Of a stretch of DNA of 51,881 bases, positions 8,600 through 18,468 are shown piece by piece (the first letter of the stretch is position 1; every line of letters begins with the position of its first letter). This DNA is from Verrucomicrobiota bacterium (lineage in GTDB: Bacteria; Verrucomicrobiota; Verrucomicrobiia; Chthoniobacterales; UBA10450), in NCBI GenBank assembly GCA_005887825.1, contig VBQC01000002.1:1-51881 (forward strand). The letters run 5' to 3'. The notes under the pieces are model-generated. The model was not told where the DNA came from. It saw nothing but the letters and a program-made list of their open reading frames with translations, and did no database searches. The position numbers and the translations under genes were made by a program.

Positions 8600-11500
8600 A
8601 TGAGAATCTGGAAGATTGCTGCGATCGCGGGGTTAGCCCTCACGTCCTTCGCAGCAGATAATGTCGCTCCGACCAAATCCGAGTTGGAGGAAATGTACAA
8701 CAAAGCGTTCCGGGCGTTCGACGGGAACAATTTTCCGGAAGCGTTAAAGGAACTTGACTCGATCGATGCCCGCCAGCCCGATCTTGCCGCGTCGAAAAAT
8801 TTGCGTGGTGTCATCCTGATGCGGCAGGGCGAGTATGATAAGGCAGAAGGAGTATTGCTCGAAGCGGGCCGGATCGATCCCAAGTTTTGGAATGCGCGCT
8901 TCAACCTGGCGGAAATCCCGTTTCTCAAAAAAGATTGGGCGGAGGCGCGAAACCGTTTTCAGCAGCTGCTTTCCCGCAGTGAATCCGATCTGGCCAGCGA
9001 AGCTTCGCAGCTTATTCAGTACAAGATTCTTTTGACTTATCTGCTCGAGGGGAAAGAAAACATGGTTGATTCCATGCTGGCGAAGTTGGAACTTTCGCGC
9101 GATACACCTGCCGTTGACTATGTGAAAGCAGCCGTTGCGCTCCAACACAAGAATCAAAAAGAAGCAAAAGATTTGATGGACGCAGCGGAAAAGAATTTTT
9201 CGCCGCAACTGAACAAGCTTTTCGCAGAATCGCTGTACGAAATCGGGTGGCTGGAAAAGCGAGCTGGCGAGGCGCGGCCTTCATTGCCACTGATGACGAC
9301 TGCCGAGCGCTTGGAAAAAACGAAGGCGGTGGCTCATTCGAAATTCGAGCAAGCGCAGCAGGCGTTGCGGCAGCGCGATTTGGCGGCCGCTCGTAAATCA
9401 ATCGATGAAGCGGATCAGGCGGAGCCGAACCAGCCGGCGACTCTTAATTTACGTGGCGAGATCCTGATGGAGCAGAAGGAGTTTGACGGTGCTGAAGGGG
9501 CCTTCAAAAAAGCAGCCAAGGTCGATCCAAAATTCCGCGAAGCGCAATACAACCTCGCGCAAATTCCATTTAAGAAGAAAGACTACGCAAAGGCGCGGGA
9601 GCGTTTCGAAGCGCTGTATGATCGAACTCCAGGGGGCGATAAGAATCAGGCGGCAGAACTCATTAAATTCAAAATTTACATGACGCTCTTGCTTGAAGGA
9701 AAGGAGAGTCGCGCACACGCGATGATGGAGGAGTTCCAGTTCACGGGCGATACGCCCGCGCTCTATTATGCCCAGGCGGCGTGGGAGTTTAAACATAACA
9801 ATCCAGAGAAGGCAGCCGACTGGACTGCCTCAGCGACGAAGATTTATTCCCCAGCGCTCAACAGCGTTTTCGCCGACGCTTTTTATGACGTTGGCTGGAT
9901 GAAAGGCCCAGAGGCTGCGCCGGCGCCCGCGCCCGCGTTTGACACAGGCAGTGTCATTGCGTCGCAAGCAGAGAGCAGCCCGGCTGTTGAACCAAGTCCT
10001 ATCCCCGACAGTGTTTTTGCTGCAAACAAACAGACAGACACATCAACGGGCCAATCTTTTGCTTCTTTGGCCCCGGCGACGAATCCGCCTGTTACTGGGA
10101 TGAAATCTACAAGTGAGGCGAAAGGAACGGCTGAACAGCCTCCGGTTTCCGCATCGAACGAGTCGGTGACATCGGGATCAAGCCGTCAGCCTGAGGAAGC
10201 ACCTGCAGGTGCAGTTTCGGGGCCGTCTTCTGGCGCGGGTTCGACATCTGTAGCAGCCGCGCCTTCCGAAGCGCCAATCGCTTCAACTGTTCCCACCGGA
10301 CAAAATGACCAGGCAGCAGCGGGCGAAACAAAATCATCCGGCGCGCCCGCTGTGGCCACAAGCCCCCGTGCGTCCAACATCTCACAGCCTGGCACTGCCG
10401 GGATGGCGAGTCGGCGAACGTGGCTTGTCGGTGGATTCCTGTTAGCCGGTATCTTTCTCTTGGCTTGGGTGGTCGTTCCCGGGCTTCGCCGCTCCATATT
10501 TAATGTCTCGACGTCCTGGAAGAGCAAGTCCGCCGCCAACTCCCGCGTGTTTAAACCAAGCGTGACGCCGAGCGTGGCCCTGGCGAAAAGGAACGGTCGT
10601 CAGGGCAACGGCTTTTTTGGCGGCCCCCGTCAGGTCTCGCTGCGATTAACGGCATCGAAACCTTCATTGGGCCGCACCGTACTGCCTTCAGCAAAACCGA
10701 GCGGTGCTCCTGACCAGCTGGCGGATGTGGTAGGCAAAGCGTCACAAACGACCGCGTACCACAGAGGGGAAGCACATCGCGAATTGACGCCTGTCACTGA
10801 GCCGGTTTTTGAGTCATCCGTAAAGGCAGTTGTCGAACAAATCGCGGAGACCTTGCGGCCGAGTGTCCCGGAATTCCCGCTTGCTAAGCCAACCTTTGAG
10901 TCATCGGGAGCACCGGTCGTTGAGCAAACAGCAGAGAGCTTCCGGCCTGGAGTTCCGCAGACGCCTGAAACCGCTGAGGTTCCAGCAATCGGTGCATTAA
11001 GCCGACCTCCTGCAATAGTACCGGAAGAGCCGATCGGTGAGTCATCAGGAGGGCCAGTCGTCGAACAAACGGCAGAGAGCTCGCGGTCTGGAGTTCCGCA
11101 GACGCCTGAAATTGACGAAGTTTCGGCAATCCGTGAACCAGCCGAGCTTTCTGTGATCACGACAAAAGAGCCGAGTAAGATTCCCAGAGGTGCGGAAGCC
11201 GCACGGCCTGCCAAGGCAAAGGCAGAACCAAGCGGAAAGGTTAAACCGATCGAGCATGAGCAGCCTGTTTCGCACCAGCCAACTTTGGCTGCGATCAAAT
11301 CCTCCGTTGCCGAAGCGGTCACCAAACGCGCGTCTAATTTGCCTACTGCGATTTCCACTAAGCCCGTATTTCCGCAAACAACCACACCCGCAACCATGCC
11401 TGAAACAACCGAAATCCCGACCGCTCCAGCAAACAAACCTTCATCTGCCACCGTGGCCAAACCGCAACCCGCCGCTACGATGCAGACATCCGTGCAGCTC

Positions 11501-12061
11501 ACATTTTCTTTCGAGATCGCAGCCGTGCAGTTGACCTCGAGCTTCAAAATGGGTGTCCTAAAGGTGCGTCCCATATCCAAGCTTGTCACAATGCGTTTGC
11601 CTGCGTCTCAGCAGCCTCAACTTGGTGTGAATCTGCAGGTCAGTTTTGAAATCGCAAAGGTTCAGCCCTCGGGAGGCGCCCTCGGCACGATTCGGATGAT
11701 TCCCTCTCAACAGAGGCCAACTACGACCGGTTCGCCCTCATTTACAGTCGCCGGATTGCAAGTCGTCCCTAATTTCGAGACCGCGCCAGTCCAACTAACG
11801 CCGTCGCAGCAGGGCCGGGCTTCTGTTTTCGTTACAGTCCCGTTCCAAATTACGACGATCGAGTTTGCGCCGTCGCTCGAAATTGCGGCCGTAGTCCTAA
11901 ATTCGAATTCAAAACAGGTTCGCGTTCAGTTGCCTGGCGCGGGACCGAATCAATCTGAAGGACCGCCGATGTTCGAGATTGCGAATTTGGAGCTCAACGA
12001 AAGCGGCGACATCGGAACGATGCAGCTGAATCTCCTCGGCCAGGGCCCGAAGCGAGCGTAA
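8600..12061 (+). CDS. Large TPR protein with central membrane segment and novel repeat tail
   Basis: 1153 residues. A signal peptide (about 1-19) is followed by two homologous TPR halves, about 28-225 and 250-430. Both share the phrases LNLRGEILM/KNLRGVILM, AEGVLLEAGRIDPKF/AEGAFKKAAKVDPKF and LAEIPFLKKDWAEAR/LAQIPFKKKDYAKAR, so this is an internal duplication. A Pro/Ala/Ser-rich linker (about 435-600) leads to one membrane helix at about 607-628. The following 330 residues are low complexity and contain a degenerate duplication (SSGAPVVEQTAES and SSGGPVVEQTAES, each followed by VPQTPE). The last ~190 residues carry repeated strand-like units such as FSFEIAAVQL, VSFEIAKVQP, PSLEIAAVVL and MFEIANLEL. 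No known domain is recognised in the tail. A cell-envelope scaffold is an inference. Confidence 0.8.
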   Translation: MRIWKIAAIAGLALTSFAADNVAPTKSELEEMYNKAFRAFDGNNFPEALKELDSIDARQPDLAASKNLRGVILMRQGEYDKAEGVLLEAGRIDPKFWNARFNLAEIPFLKKDWAEARNRFQQLLSRSESDLASEASQLIQYKILLTYLLEGKENMVDSMLAKLELSRDTPAVDYVKAAVALQHKNQKEAKDLMDAAEKNFSPQLNKLFAESLYEIGWLEKRAGEARPSLPLMTTAERLEKTKAVAHSKFEQAQQALRQRDLAAARKSIDEADQAEPNQPATLNLRGEILMEQKEFDGAEGAFKKAAKVDPKFREAQYNLAQIPFKKKDYAKARERFEALYDRTPGGDKNQAAELIKFKIYMTLLLEGKESRAHAMMEEFQFTGDTPALYYAQAAWEFKHNNPEKAADWTASATKIYSPALNSVFADAFYDVGWMKGPEAAPAPAPAFDTGSVIASQAESSPAVEPSPIPDSVFAANKQTDTSTGQSFASLAPATNPPVTGMKSTSEAKGTAEQPPVSASNESVTSGSSRQPEEAPAGAVSGPSSGAGSTSVAAAPSEAPIASTVPTGQNDQAAAGETKSSGAPAVATSPRASNISQPGTAGMASRRTWLVGGFLLAGIFLLAWVVVPGLRRSIFNVSTSWKSKSAANSRVFKPSVTPSVALAKRNGRQGNGFFGGPRQVSLRLTASKPSLGRTVLPSAKPSGAPDQLADVVGKASQTTAYHRGEAHRELTPVTEPVFESSVKAVVEQIAETLRPSVPEFPLAKPTFESSGAPVVEQTAESFRPGVPQTPETAEVPAIGALSRPPAIVPEEPIGESSGGPVVEQTAESSRSGVPQTPEIDEVSAIREPAELSVITTKEPSKIPRGAEAARPAKAKAEPSGKVKPIEHEQPVSHQPTLAAIKSSVAEAVTKRASNLPTAISTKPVFPQTTTPATMPETTEIPTAPANKPSSATVAKPQPAATMQTSVQLTFSFEIAAVQLTSSFKMGVLKVRPISKLVTMRLPASQQPQLGVNLQVSFEIAKVQPSGGALGTIRMIPSQQRPTTTGSPSFTVAGLQVVPNFETAPVQLTPSQQGRASVFVTVPFQITTIEFAPSLEIAAVVLNSNSKQVRVQLPGAGPNQSEGPPMFEIANLELNESGDIGTMQLNLLGQGPKRA

Positions 12062-12145
12062 ATTCAGTAGGCTCATCGACGGGACAGGAACAGCCAGGTT
12101 ATCTCCTTCGCCCAGCGCCGGGAGGACGCTGTTCGCTCAGTTTGC

Positions 12146-13264
12146 TTAAACATGTCTGCCGACTCGGCCCCGATTTAGGGAACGCAGTTGCTTCGGCAGA
12201 AACTCGCCATCGCGGCGAATCAATTTCCCGTCGAAGTAGATTTCCCCACCGCCGTATTCGGGTCGCTGGATGTTTACCATGTCCCAGTGGACCTGGCTCC
12301 GATTCCCGTTGTCCGCTTCTTCGTACGCTTGTCCCGGAGTAAGATGAAACGAGCCGGCAATTTTCTCATCGAACAATATGTCTCGCATCGGCTGCAGGAC
12401 CCGGGGATTAAATCCAAGTGAAAATTCGCCGATGTAGCGGGCGCCGGGATCTGAGTCGAGGATCTTGTTCAGCTTTCTTGTTTCGTTGCTCTTCGCATCG
12501 ATAATCTTTCCATTCTTAAACTCCAGACGGATGCCATCGAATCCGATGCCCTGGTAAATACTCGGCGCGTTGAACGTCACCTGGCCCTCCACGGAATCCT
12601 TCACCGGGCAGCTAAAAACTTCGCCATCGGGAATATTGCGATCGCCACCGCAGATCACCGCCGGAATTCCCTTGATACTGAAACGCAGATCGGTTCCGGG
12701 CCCCTTGATTTCGACGCGATCTGTCTTTTCCATTAATCGCTTAAGCGCCTTCATGCCCGGCTGGAGTTTGCGATAATCCAGCGTGCAGACTTCGAAATAA
12801 AAGTCTTCAAAGGCTTCCGTGCTCATTCCGGCAAGTTGTGCCATTGACGGCGTCGGCCAGCGTAAGACCACCCATTTGGTTTTTTTCACTCGTTGGTCCT
12901 GCACGGGGCGCATTTTCTTGGCGAGCAATTTCATCTTCTCGGGTGGCACGTCGGATAATTCGGTGATGTTGCTGCTTCCACGCACGGCGATGTATGCATC
13001 CATTTTTTTCATTCGCGCCAGTTCATGGCTTGCCAAGAGATTCAACTGTCGATCGGATGCTTCGAGCGCGAGCGCGCGGTTGACTCGGGCGTGCTGAGTC
13101 TGTACAAAAGGGATGCCTCCGGCCTCACGTGCCGCTCGAATGAGTGCAATCGTCATTTCGTCAGGGGTGTCAAATGCTTCAATCAACACGGCTTCGTTCC
13201 GTTCGAGCCGGATGGAATATTCCACAAGAAGTTGGGCGAGATTGTCAAAACGGGCGTCGTGCAT
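12146..13264 (-). CDS. M29-family aminopeptidase (aminopeptidase T-like)
   Basis: 372 residues, normal for the family. M29 enzymes are cytoplasmic dinuclear metallo-aminopeptidases. Motifs seen are [20 protein letters not shown], with the first glutamates, [23 protein letters not shown] and the C-terminal QVHWDMV, where His and Asp complete the metal site. These match the AmpT/AmpS pattern. It starts at the ATG at 13264. It ends the co-directional minus-strand run that begins at 20822, but 120 bases separate it from rsmB, so it may have its own promoter. Substrate range cannot be read from sequence. Confidence 0.92.
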   Translation of the reverse strand: MHDARFDNLAQLLVEYSIRLERNEAVLIEAFDTPDEMTIALIRAAREAGGIPFVQTQHARVNRALALEASDRQLNLLASHELARMKKMDAYIAVRGSSNITELSDVPPEKMKLLAKKMRPVQDQRVKKTKWVVLRWPTPSMAQLAGMSTEAFEDFYFEVCTLDYRKLQPGMKALKRLMEKTDRVEIKGPGTDLRFSIKGIPAVICGGDRNIPDGEVFSCPVKDSVEGQVTFNAPSIYQGIGFDGIRLEFKNGKIIDAKSNETRKLNKILDSDPGARYIGEFSLGFNPRVLQPMRDILFDEKIAGSFHLTPGQAYEEADNGNRSQVHWDMVNIQRPEYGGGEIYFDGKLIRRDGEFLPKQLRSLNRGRVGRHV

Positions 13265-13384
13265 AGACGCTTATGATTCCACTCACAACACGAGATGCAA
13301 CTGTGGTTATGACGTTCTGTTGACAGGTTCGTTATTGGTCATTTCGGCCGCGCAGCCTTTCAACAAAGCCAGCGGCTTATGGTT

Positions 13385-14644
13385 TTAGAACTGACAAGTA
13401 TTGATGAGGCGCGCGGCAAACGCGCCATCGAAATGATCTCGAAACGGAAGGCAGAACTTTTCGTCCGCAAGCCGCATCCGTGGAAATTTATTTAGCAAAC
13501 GCTCGACGAGCTGCTCATTTTCCTCTGGTTCGAGGCTGCACGTCGAGTAAACGAGAACGCCGCCCGGTTTTAACAAGCTGATCGCGGAGCGCGTAATCTC
13601 AAATTGTTCGTCCGGCATTCGGAGCAGATCTCCGGGCCGCAGTCGCCATCGCACGTCTACCCGGCGTCGCATCACTCCGGTGTTGCTGCAGGGCGCGTCA
13701 ACCAGGACGCGATCAAATGGCGCGATCGAAACGAGCTCTTTTGGAAGGTAGCCGTGTGTCCAATCGTGATGCAAACTTTGGACAATCCGTGCGCCGAGGC
13801 GCGCCATGTTGTTTTTCAGGATTTGAAGTCGCTCTGGATCGCGATCGCATGCCACGATTGTTCCCCGGTTTTTCATGAGCTGGGCGACGTAGGCGGCTTT
13901 TCCACCTGGCGCGGCGCATGCATCGAGGATTTTTTCTGTGGGTTTGGGATCAAGAAGCTGGCAGGTGATCACTGTGCTCGGATCTTGAACATAGCAATGG
14001 CCATAGTTGAGAGCGTTCTCAGGCAATCCATCCAATTCTACGAACTCAGCATTGCGTACCAGCGGCCGCGACTCTGGATACTGTTGCAGGAATTTTTCGC
14101 GATCGATTTTTAGCCGATTAACTCGCCCGTAAACTGGCGACGGCAGATTATTCCATCTGCATAACTCGTCCGCAGCTTTGGCGCCGAAGTGCCGTTGCCA
14201 GCGCTCGACTAGAAACTGCGGATGCGAGGTTCGAACGAACAGGGGCTGCGCGTCCCCTCGCGTAAGCAGTTCATCCCGCCGCCGTGCAGCATTGCGAAGC
14301 ACGCCATTGATTACCGCGCGTTGCCTCTTCGGCGCCAGTTCGACGGTTTCGTAAACCGTCGCGTGCGGAGCTGTCTTGAGGAAGAAAAGTTGATACAAGC
14401 CAAGTCGCAAAACCTCACGAAGGTCAACCTCTACTCGGGAAGCGCGCAGGCAGCTGATCCAAAAATCAAGCAACGTTAAGTTGCGTAGCACGCCGTAAAA
14501 CAGTTCGAGAGCAAATGCCCGATCTGACTGAGTAAGCTTCGCGTTTGCAAGAAATTCCGAGATGACGGAATCGGCAAAGCGTTTTTCTCTTCGCCACCTG
14601 CGCAGCGCCGCCAGCGCAATTCGGCGAGCAGAGAGCTGCGCCAT
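13385..14644 (-). CDS. rsmB: 16S rRNA m5C967 methyltransferase (RsmB/Sun family)
   Basis: 419 residues. It transfers a methyl group from S-adenosylmethionine to a cytosine of 16S rRNA. An N-terminal NusB-like RNA-binding domain (about 1-140, with SDRAFALELFYGVLRN) is followed by a Rossmann methyltransferase domain. The SAM-binding segment is ILDACAAPGGKAAYVAQL. The two catalytic cysteines are in VDAPCSNTGVMRRRVD (motif IV) and VYSTCSLEPEENE (motif VI). All are intact. The gene begins 17 bases after the stop of ugd and is probably in the same transcript. Confidence 0.95.
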   Translation of the reverse strand: MAQLSARRIALAALRRWRREKRFADSVISEFLANAKLTQSDRAFALELFYGVLRNLTLLDFWISCLRASRVEVDLREVLRLGLYQLFFLKTAPHATVYETVELAPKRQRAVINGVLRNAARRRDELLTRGDAQPLFVRTSHPQFLVERWQRHFGAKAADELCRWNNLPSPVYGRVNRLKIDREKFLQQYPESRPLVRNAEFVELDGLPENALNYGHCYVQDPSTVITCQLLDPKPTEKILDACAAPGGKAAYVAQLMKNRGTIVACDRDPERLQILKNNMARLGARIVQSLHHDWTHGYLPKELVSIAPFDRVLVDAPCSNTGVMRRRVDVRWRLRPGDLLRMPDEQFEITRSAISLLKPGGVLVYSTCSLEPEENEQLVERLLNKFPRMRLADEKFCLPFRDHFDGAFAARLINTCQF

Positions 14645-14661
14645 AAATCCCAGGGTAAAGT

Positions 14662-15975
14662 TTATCCCGGCTTTACGCTGGCCCGCCCAATCGAATGGTA
14701 ATGAAAGCCCAGGTGTCTCATCGTTTCGGGATCCAGCAGGTTTCGCCCGTCAAAGACGATTGGTGTCATCATTTTTTCCTTCACAACAGCCAGATCGACA
14801 TTAGCAAATTCATTCCATTCGGTGGCGAGGATCAGCGCTTCGGCATTGTGCACCGCCTCGAGAGCGGACGGAGCGAATTCGGTGCCGGCGATCATTTTTA
14901 CGGCCTGGGCCTTTTCCATTCCTTTCGGATCATATGCAACCACATGCGCTCCTTCGCGCAGCAAGTGTGCGACCAGCTCTATCGCAATAGACGAACGAAC
15001 ATCGTCTGTATCGGGCTTAAACGTGAGTCCCCAGACTGCAATTCGTTTTTCTCGCAAAACCCACAGCGTTTCTCGAATCGTCTTCAGAAAACGCTCTTTT
15101 TGGGAGGTATTTATTCGTTGCACTTCCTTCAGCAAATTGAATGGAACACCGAGCCGTTCGCTGATTGTGATGAATGCAGCAATGTCTTTCGGAAAACACG
15201 AGCCGCCGTATCCGATCCCCACATTGAGAAAATCGCGGCCAATGCGGTGATCCATCCCAATCCCATCCGCGACTCTTTCGACATCTGCGCCGCTCGCCTC
15301 GCAAATCGCTGAGACCGCGTTAATGTATGAAATTTTCAGCGCGAGGAAAGAGTTTGCGCAATGTTTGATTAGTTCGGCGCTGTTAATATCAGTCACGAGG
15401 ATCGGCGCCATGAATGGCTCATAGACTTTCTTCATGAGATCAATGGCATGCTCGCTTTGCGCTCCAATCACGATGCGATCCGGATGCATCAGATCGGCAA
15501 CCGCACAGCCTTCACGCAAAAACTCAGGATTACTAACAACATCGAACTTTGCGCCGTGGCGATTGTATCTCTTGATCGATTCAGCCACTTTTTCGCCTGT
15601 CTTTACAGGCACCGTGCTCTTGTCGACAATTACCCGATAGTCAGTCATTACCCCCGCGATTTCCCGCGCGACTTTCTCGAGAAAACTAAGATCGACATCG
15701 CCATCTGGCTGCTGGGGAGTGGGAACGGCGATAAAAATGATCTGCGAGTTGTCCACGCCTTCCTTGATGCTGCCGGTGAAACGCAATCGCTGCGCGGAGA
15801 CATTGCGATGAATTACTTCTTCAAGGCCGGGCTCATATATCGGCACGTGGCCGCCTTGCAGCAGTTTGATCTTCTGCGCGTCGTTATCGACGCAAATGAC
15901 GTTATGGCCGACATCGGCGAAGCACGCGCCGGTCACAAGACCAACGTAACCCGAACCGATAATTGCAAGATCCAT
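14662..15975 (-). CDS. ugd: UDP-glucose 6-dehydrogenase
   Basis: 437 residues from the ATG at 15975; an upstream ATG at 16008 adds 11 residues that the family lacks. It oxidises UDP-glucose to UDP-glucuronate with two NAD+, supplying uronic acid for surface polysaccharide. The Rossmann start LAIIGSGYVGLVTGACFAD, VPTPQQPDGDVDLSFL and STVPVKTGEK belong to the NAD domain. GYGGSCFPKDIAAF carries the catalytic cysteine at about residue 260. WGLTFKPDTDDVRSS marks the UDP-binding domain. The position between lptD and rsmB puts it in an envelope-biased run. Confidence 0.96.
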   Translation of the reverse strand: MDLAIIGSGYVGLVTGACFADVGHNVICVDNDAQKIKLLQGGHVPIYEPGLEEVIHRNVSAQRLRFTGSIKEGVDNSQIIFIAVPTPQQPDGDVDLSFLEKVAREIAGVMTDYRVIVDKSTVPVKTGEKVAESIKRYNRHGAKFDVVSNPEFLREGCAVADLMHPDRIVIGAQSEHAIDLMKKVYEPFMAPILVTDINSAELIKHCANSFLALKISYINAVSAICEASGADVERVADGIGMDHRIGRDFLNVGIGYGGSCFPKDIAAFITISERLGVPFNLLKEVQRINTSQKERFLKTIRETLWVLREKRIAVWGLTFKPDTDDVRSSIAIELVAHLLREGAHVVAYDPKGMEKAQAVKMIAGTEFAPSALEAVHNAEALILATEWNEFANVDLAVVKEKMMTPIVFDGRNLLDPETMRHLGFHYHSIGRASVKPG

Positions 15976-16060
15976 AAGCGATGGAACGGCGGGGCGACTC
16001 AATCGCAACGCCAGGGGCGCAATGAACTCAATGGGCTTAACATTGTTTGCGCACTTTTGT

Positions 16061-18367
16061 TCATTGTCCCTCGGAGGTGGGATCGAAATTCAAATCGAAT
16101 CCAAATTTCGGGAATGCCTTGAGCGTTACGGTAAATAGAACACCGTATTCTTTCACACCGGCGTTGTCGCGTATCACTCCCCCGAACGATGCGACCCAGC
16201 TCGTCAAATCGCGGTAAATAGCATAGCGCTGCTGCTCCAGAGTGTCGGTCGCGGCTTCATATTGTTCCTCGATTCCAACCCCCCAGTTATCATTGAGGCG
16301 ATAATATCCGCCGACGACAAACAAGCTGCTATTGTCAAAGAAAGGATTGTCGTTCAAGTAGCGATGCCCAAAGTTCAATTGCAGATTGGCCATCGGTTGA
16401 ATACTCGCGACCGTATCGACTTCAGTAAAACCCTGGGCAAAAGCCGGTACTTGAGAGTTAATCGAAATCGATACCCATGGCAGCGGTGAAAAGCGGATAT
16501 TATTAAAGAAATTTGAGTAATCCGTGCGGTCATATGGATTGTCGAAGTTCACGTCAAAGAAGGTATCGAGTTCAAACCAGGTGACCGTTTTGTCATCACG
16601 CCGTGTCTCCAGGCGGTTACGAACACCGACTCGCCAGACTGTCCAACTATCGATTGAATCGATCGGGGTGAACTGTGGAAAGTCGATCGCGCGCAGTTGC
16701 GTCGACGGTTGAAACCGATCGAATCCCAAAATTGACGTGGGGTTCGGCCCATTTTCTGAGACATAGGAAAAGTTCGTGAATGGTTGGATAACATGCATCA
16801 GTCCATCCAACCCCAACGCGCGGCTTTGTACGTCCTCCCATGTTCGCGAGATCTTGAAAGAGGCTTCGGCACCTGTGTTAAAAACCGTGCGAAATGTGTC
16901 TCCGTCGAATTTGACTGGGTTAGCCAACGTCGGGGGCGGGAGAATAAAGTCAGGCACGAGCGGATTTGAGGGTGGCACGAAGGTTGTCGACCCCAGGTCG
17001 AATGTCTTACCATAATAGGTGCCACGAAAGCCAACCCGTGGCACAATGGAAAGCCATCCAAAGTAAGTGTTTGGATAAGTAAGTTGATGGAAGGTGTCGA
17101 AACGATCGGTGCCATAATTCTCGAAACCTGAATCCTTAGGGAATTGTAGCCGCAAATTAGCAAAGCCGGTCTCGCCTTCATAAAAAATGGGTCCCTCGAA
17201 AAGCGCGTGACGCTTAACGTCCAATACCACTTCCGGTAAACGTTCTGTTGTGCTGAAAAATTCGTTTGCCTGAAAACGCACGATCCCTGTCAGGGTATAA
17301 AATGGGTCCGTTTTCGTCAGTGCGATCACATTGTCCGGAACAGGATCGATGCGAAACTCACCCTGATAGAAGTCTTGCATAACAAACGGATCGCTCAGCT
17401 TGGTCAGATTAGCGATGCCGTAGATGTCGTCGGTAAAGTTCGTCCGATCTTCCAAACTAAGACGGTATCGGCCGGTAGGAACATCCTTTCGTGGCAGGGC
17501 CGTGTTATTCTGCAGCGGGTCTTGGTCCTGAATATAATATGTTTTGAGATTGGCGTAGCTGTTGTCGTCCTTGCCATATTCAATATGCGGTTCGAAACCG
17601 AAGGCCACGCCACGTTGCTCCCGATAATCGAGGCGAACCCGGGCCTTAACATGTTCCGTGATTGGAAATGTCACTTGAGTAAGAAGCGATGGCCCCCATT
17701 CGCTCAAGTACGCTGGTGAAACTGTAAAACTGAACGCGTCGTTGAGCGATTGATACAGATAAGGCCACCAAAAAATGGGCACCTTTCCGACGTACATCGT
17801 GACATACTGAAAAATCACCCGATCTTTTTCATACACGCGAATCTTTCGCGCCTGAAGATGGAAATCGGGCGTCGATGCATCGTGCGTCGTAAACGTTCCG
17901 TTCTGTACGAGGTAAGCGTTCTCAGAGATTTCGCTCACATTTTGGCCGCTCAGGAAATAAGGCTGCGATTCAGTTCGCATGTTGGTCGCGCGAATCTGTT
18001 TCGTGTCGACGTTATAAATGCCGCTATCGGCATGGTAGAACGAACTATTCTGGTCGGGCTGTTCATCGTTGTGCCTCTTGGAGCGCTCAGTGGGGATCGC
18101 CGTTGTCGGTTTATCGCGGTAGATCCGCACGTGGCCTCTCAGTTCCACCTCATGTGTGGTCGAATTGTATTGCGCGTAATCGGCGTAGATGTCTGTGTCG
18201 CCCACGTGAATGGCGACGTTGTCCCGCGCTGTGGCCACCCCGTTTTCATACGTAGTTTGCCCGGTTGACGTGATTTCAATCGGAGCATTCTCAGGAGTCT
18301 TGATTTCTCCTCTGATAAAACCGGCGCCCGCAAGAAGAGCGACGAGCAACAAAACCGGCTTTCGCAT
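16061..18367 (-). CDS. lptD: LPS-assembly protein LptD (OstA/Imp)
   Basis: 768 residues from the ATG at 18367, chosen because MRKPVLLLVALLAGAGFIRG is a clear signal peptide. A longer reading from 18472, whose ATGA overlaps the preceding stop, adds 35 non-secretory residues. LptD inserts LPS in the outer leaflet of the outer membrane. The N-terminal ~110 mature residues form the OstA jellyroll (GVATARDNVAIHVGDTDIYA, ELRGHVRIYRD). The rest is the beta-barrel part, with VGKVPIFWWPYLYQSL, alternating aromatic strands and a final strand ending FDLNFDPTSEGQ. I see no lptE next to it. The neighbours are the ketosynthase pair upstream and ugd downstream. Confidence 0.9.
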   Translation of the reverse strand: MRKPVLLLVALLAGAGFIRGEIKTPENAPIEITSTGQTTYENGVATARDNVAIHVGDTDIYADYAQYNSTTHEVELRGHVRIYRDKPTTAIPTERSKRHNDEQPDQNSSFYHADSGIYNVDTKQIRATNMRTESQPYFLSGQNVSEISENAYLVQNGTFTTHDASTPDFHLQARKIRVYEKDRVIFQYVTMYVGKVPIFWWPYLYQSLNDAFSFTVSPAYLSEWGPSLLTQVTFPITEHVKARVRLDYREQRGVAFGFEPHIEYGKDDNSYANLKTYYIQDQDPLQNNTALPRKDVPTGRYRLSLEDRTNFTDDIYGIANLTKLSDPFVMQDFYQGEFRIDPVPDNVIALTKTDPFYTLTGIVRFQANEFFSTTERLPEVVLDVKRHALFEGPIFYEGETGFANLRLQFPKDSGFENYGTDRFDTFHQLTYPNTYFGWLSIVPRVGFRGTYYGKTFDLGSTTFVPPSNPLVPDFILPPPTLANPVKFDGDTFRTVFNTGAEASFKISRTWEDVQSRALGLDGLMHVIQPFTNFSYVSENGPNPTSILGFDRFQPSTQLRAIDFPQFTPIDSIDSWTVWRVGVRNRLETRRDDKTVTWFELDTFFDVNFDNPYDRTDYSNFFNNIRFSPLPWVSISINSQVPAFAQGFTEVDTVASIQPMANLQLNFGHRYLNDNPFFDNSSLFVVGGYYRLNDNWGVGIEEQYEAATDTLEQQRYAIYRDLTSWVASFGGVIRDNAGVKEYGVLFTVTLKAFPKFGFDLNFDPTSEGQ

Positions 18368-18468
18368 GGCGGACGCCGAAGGTACTGCATCAAAGGCTTC
18401 ATGCAAAGCCAAAAGCACCCTGCGCTGAGCTCCAGAACGTTGGCAAACTTGAAGAATTGAGTCGAGAG

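Noticed and set aside
18200-18215. CCCACGTGAA as a possible parS half-site.
   Set aside because: It lies inside lptD and matches only the centre of the consensus TGTTTCACGTGAAACA; the arms are wrong.
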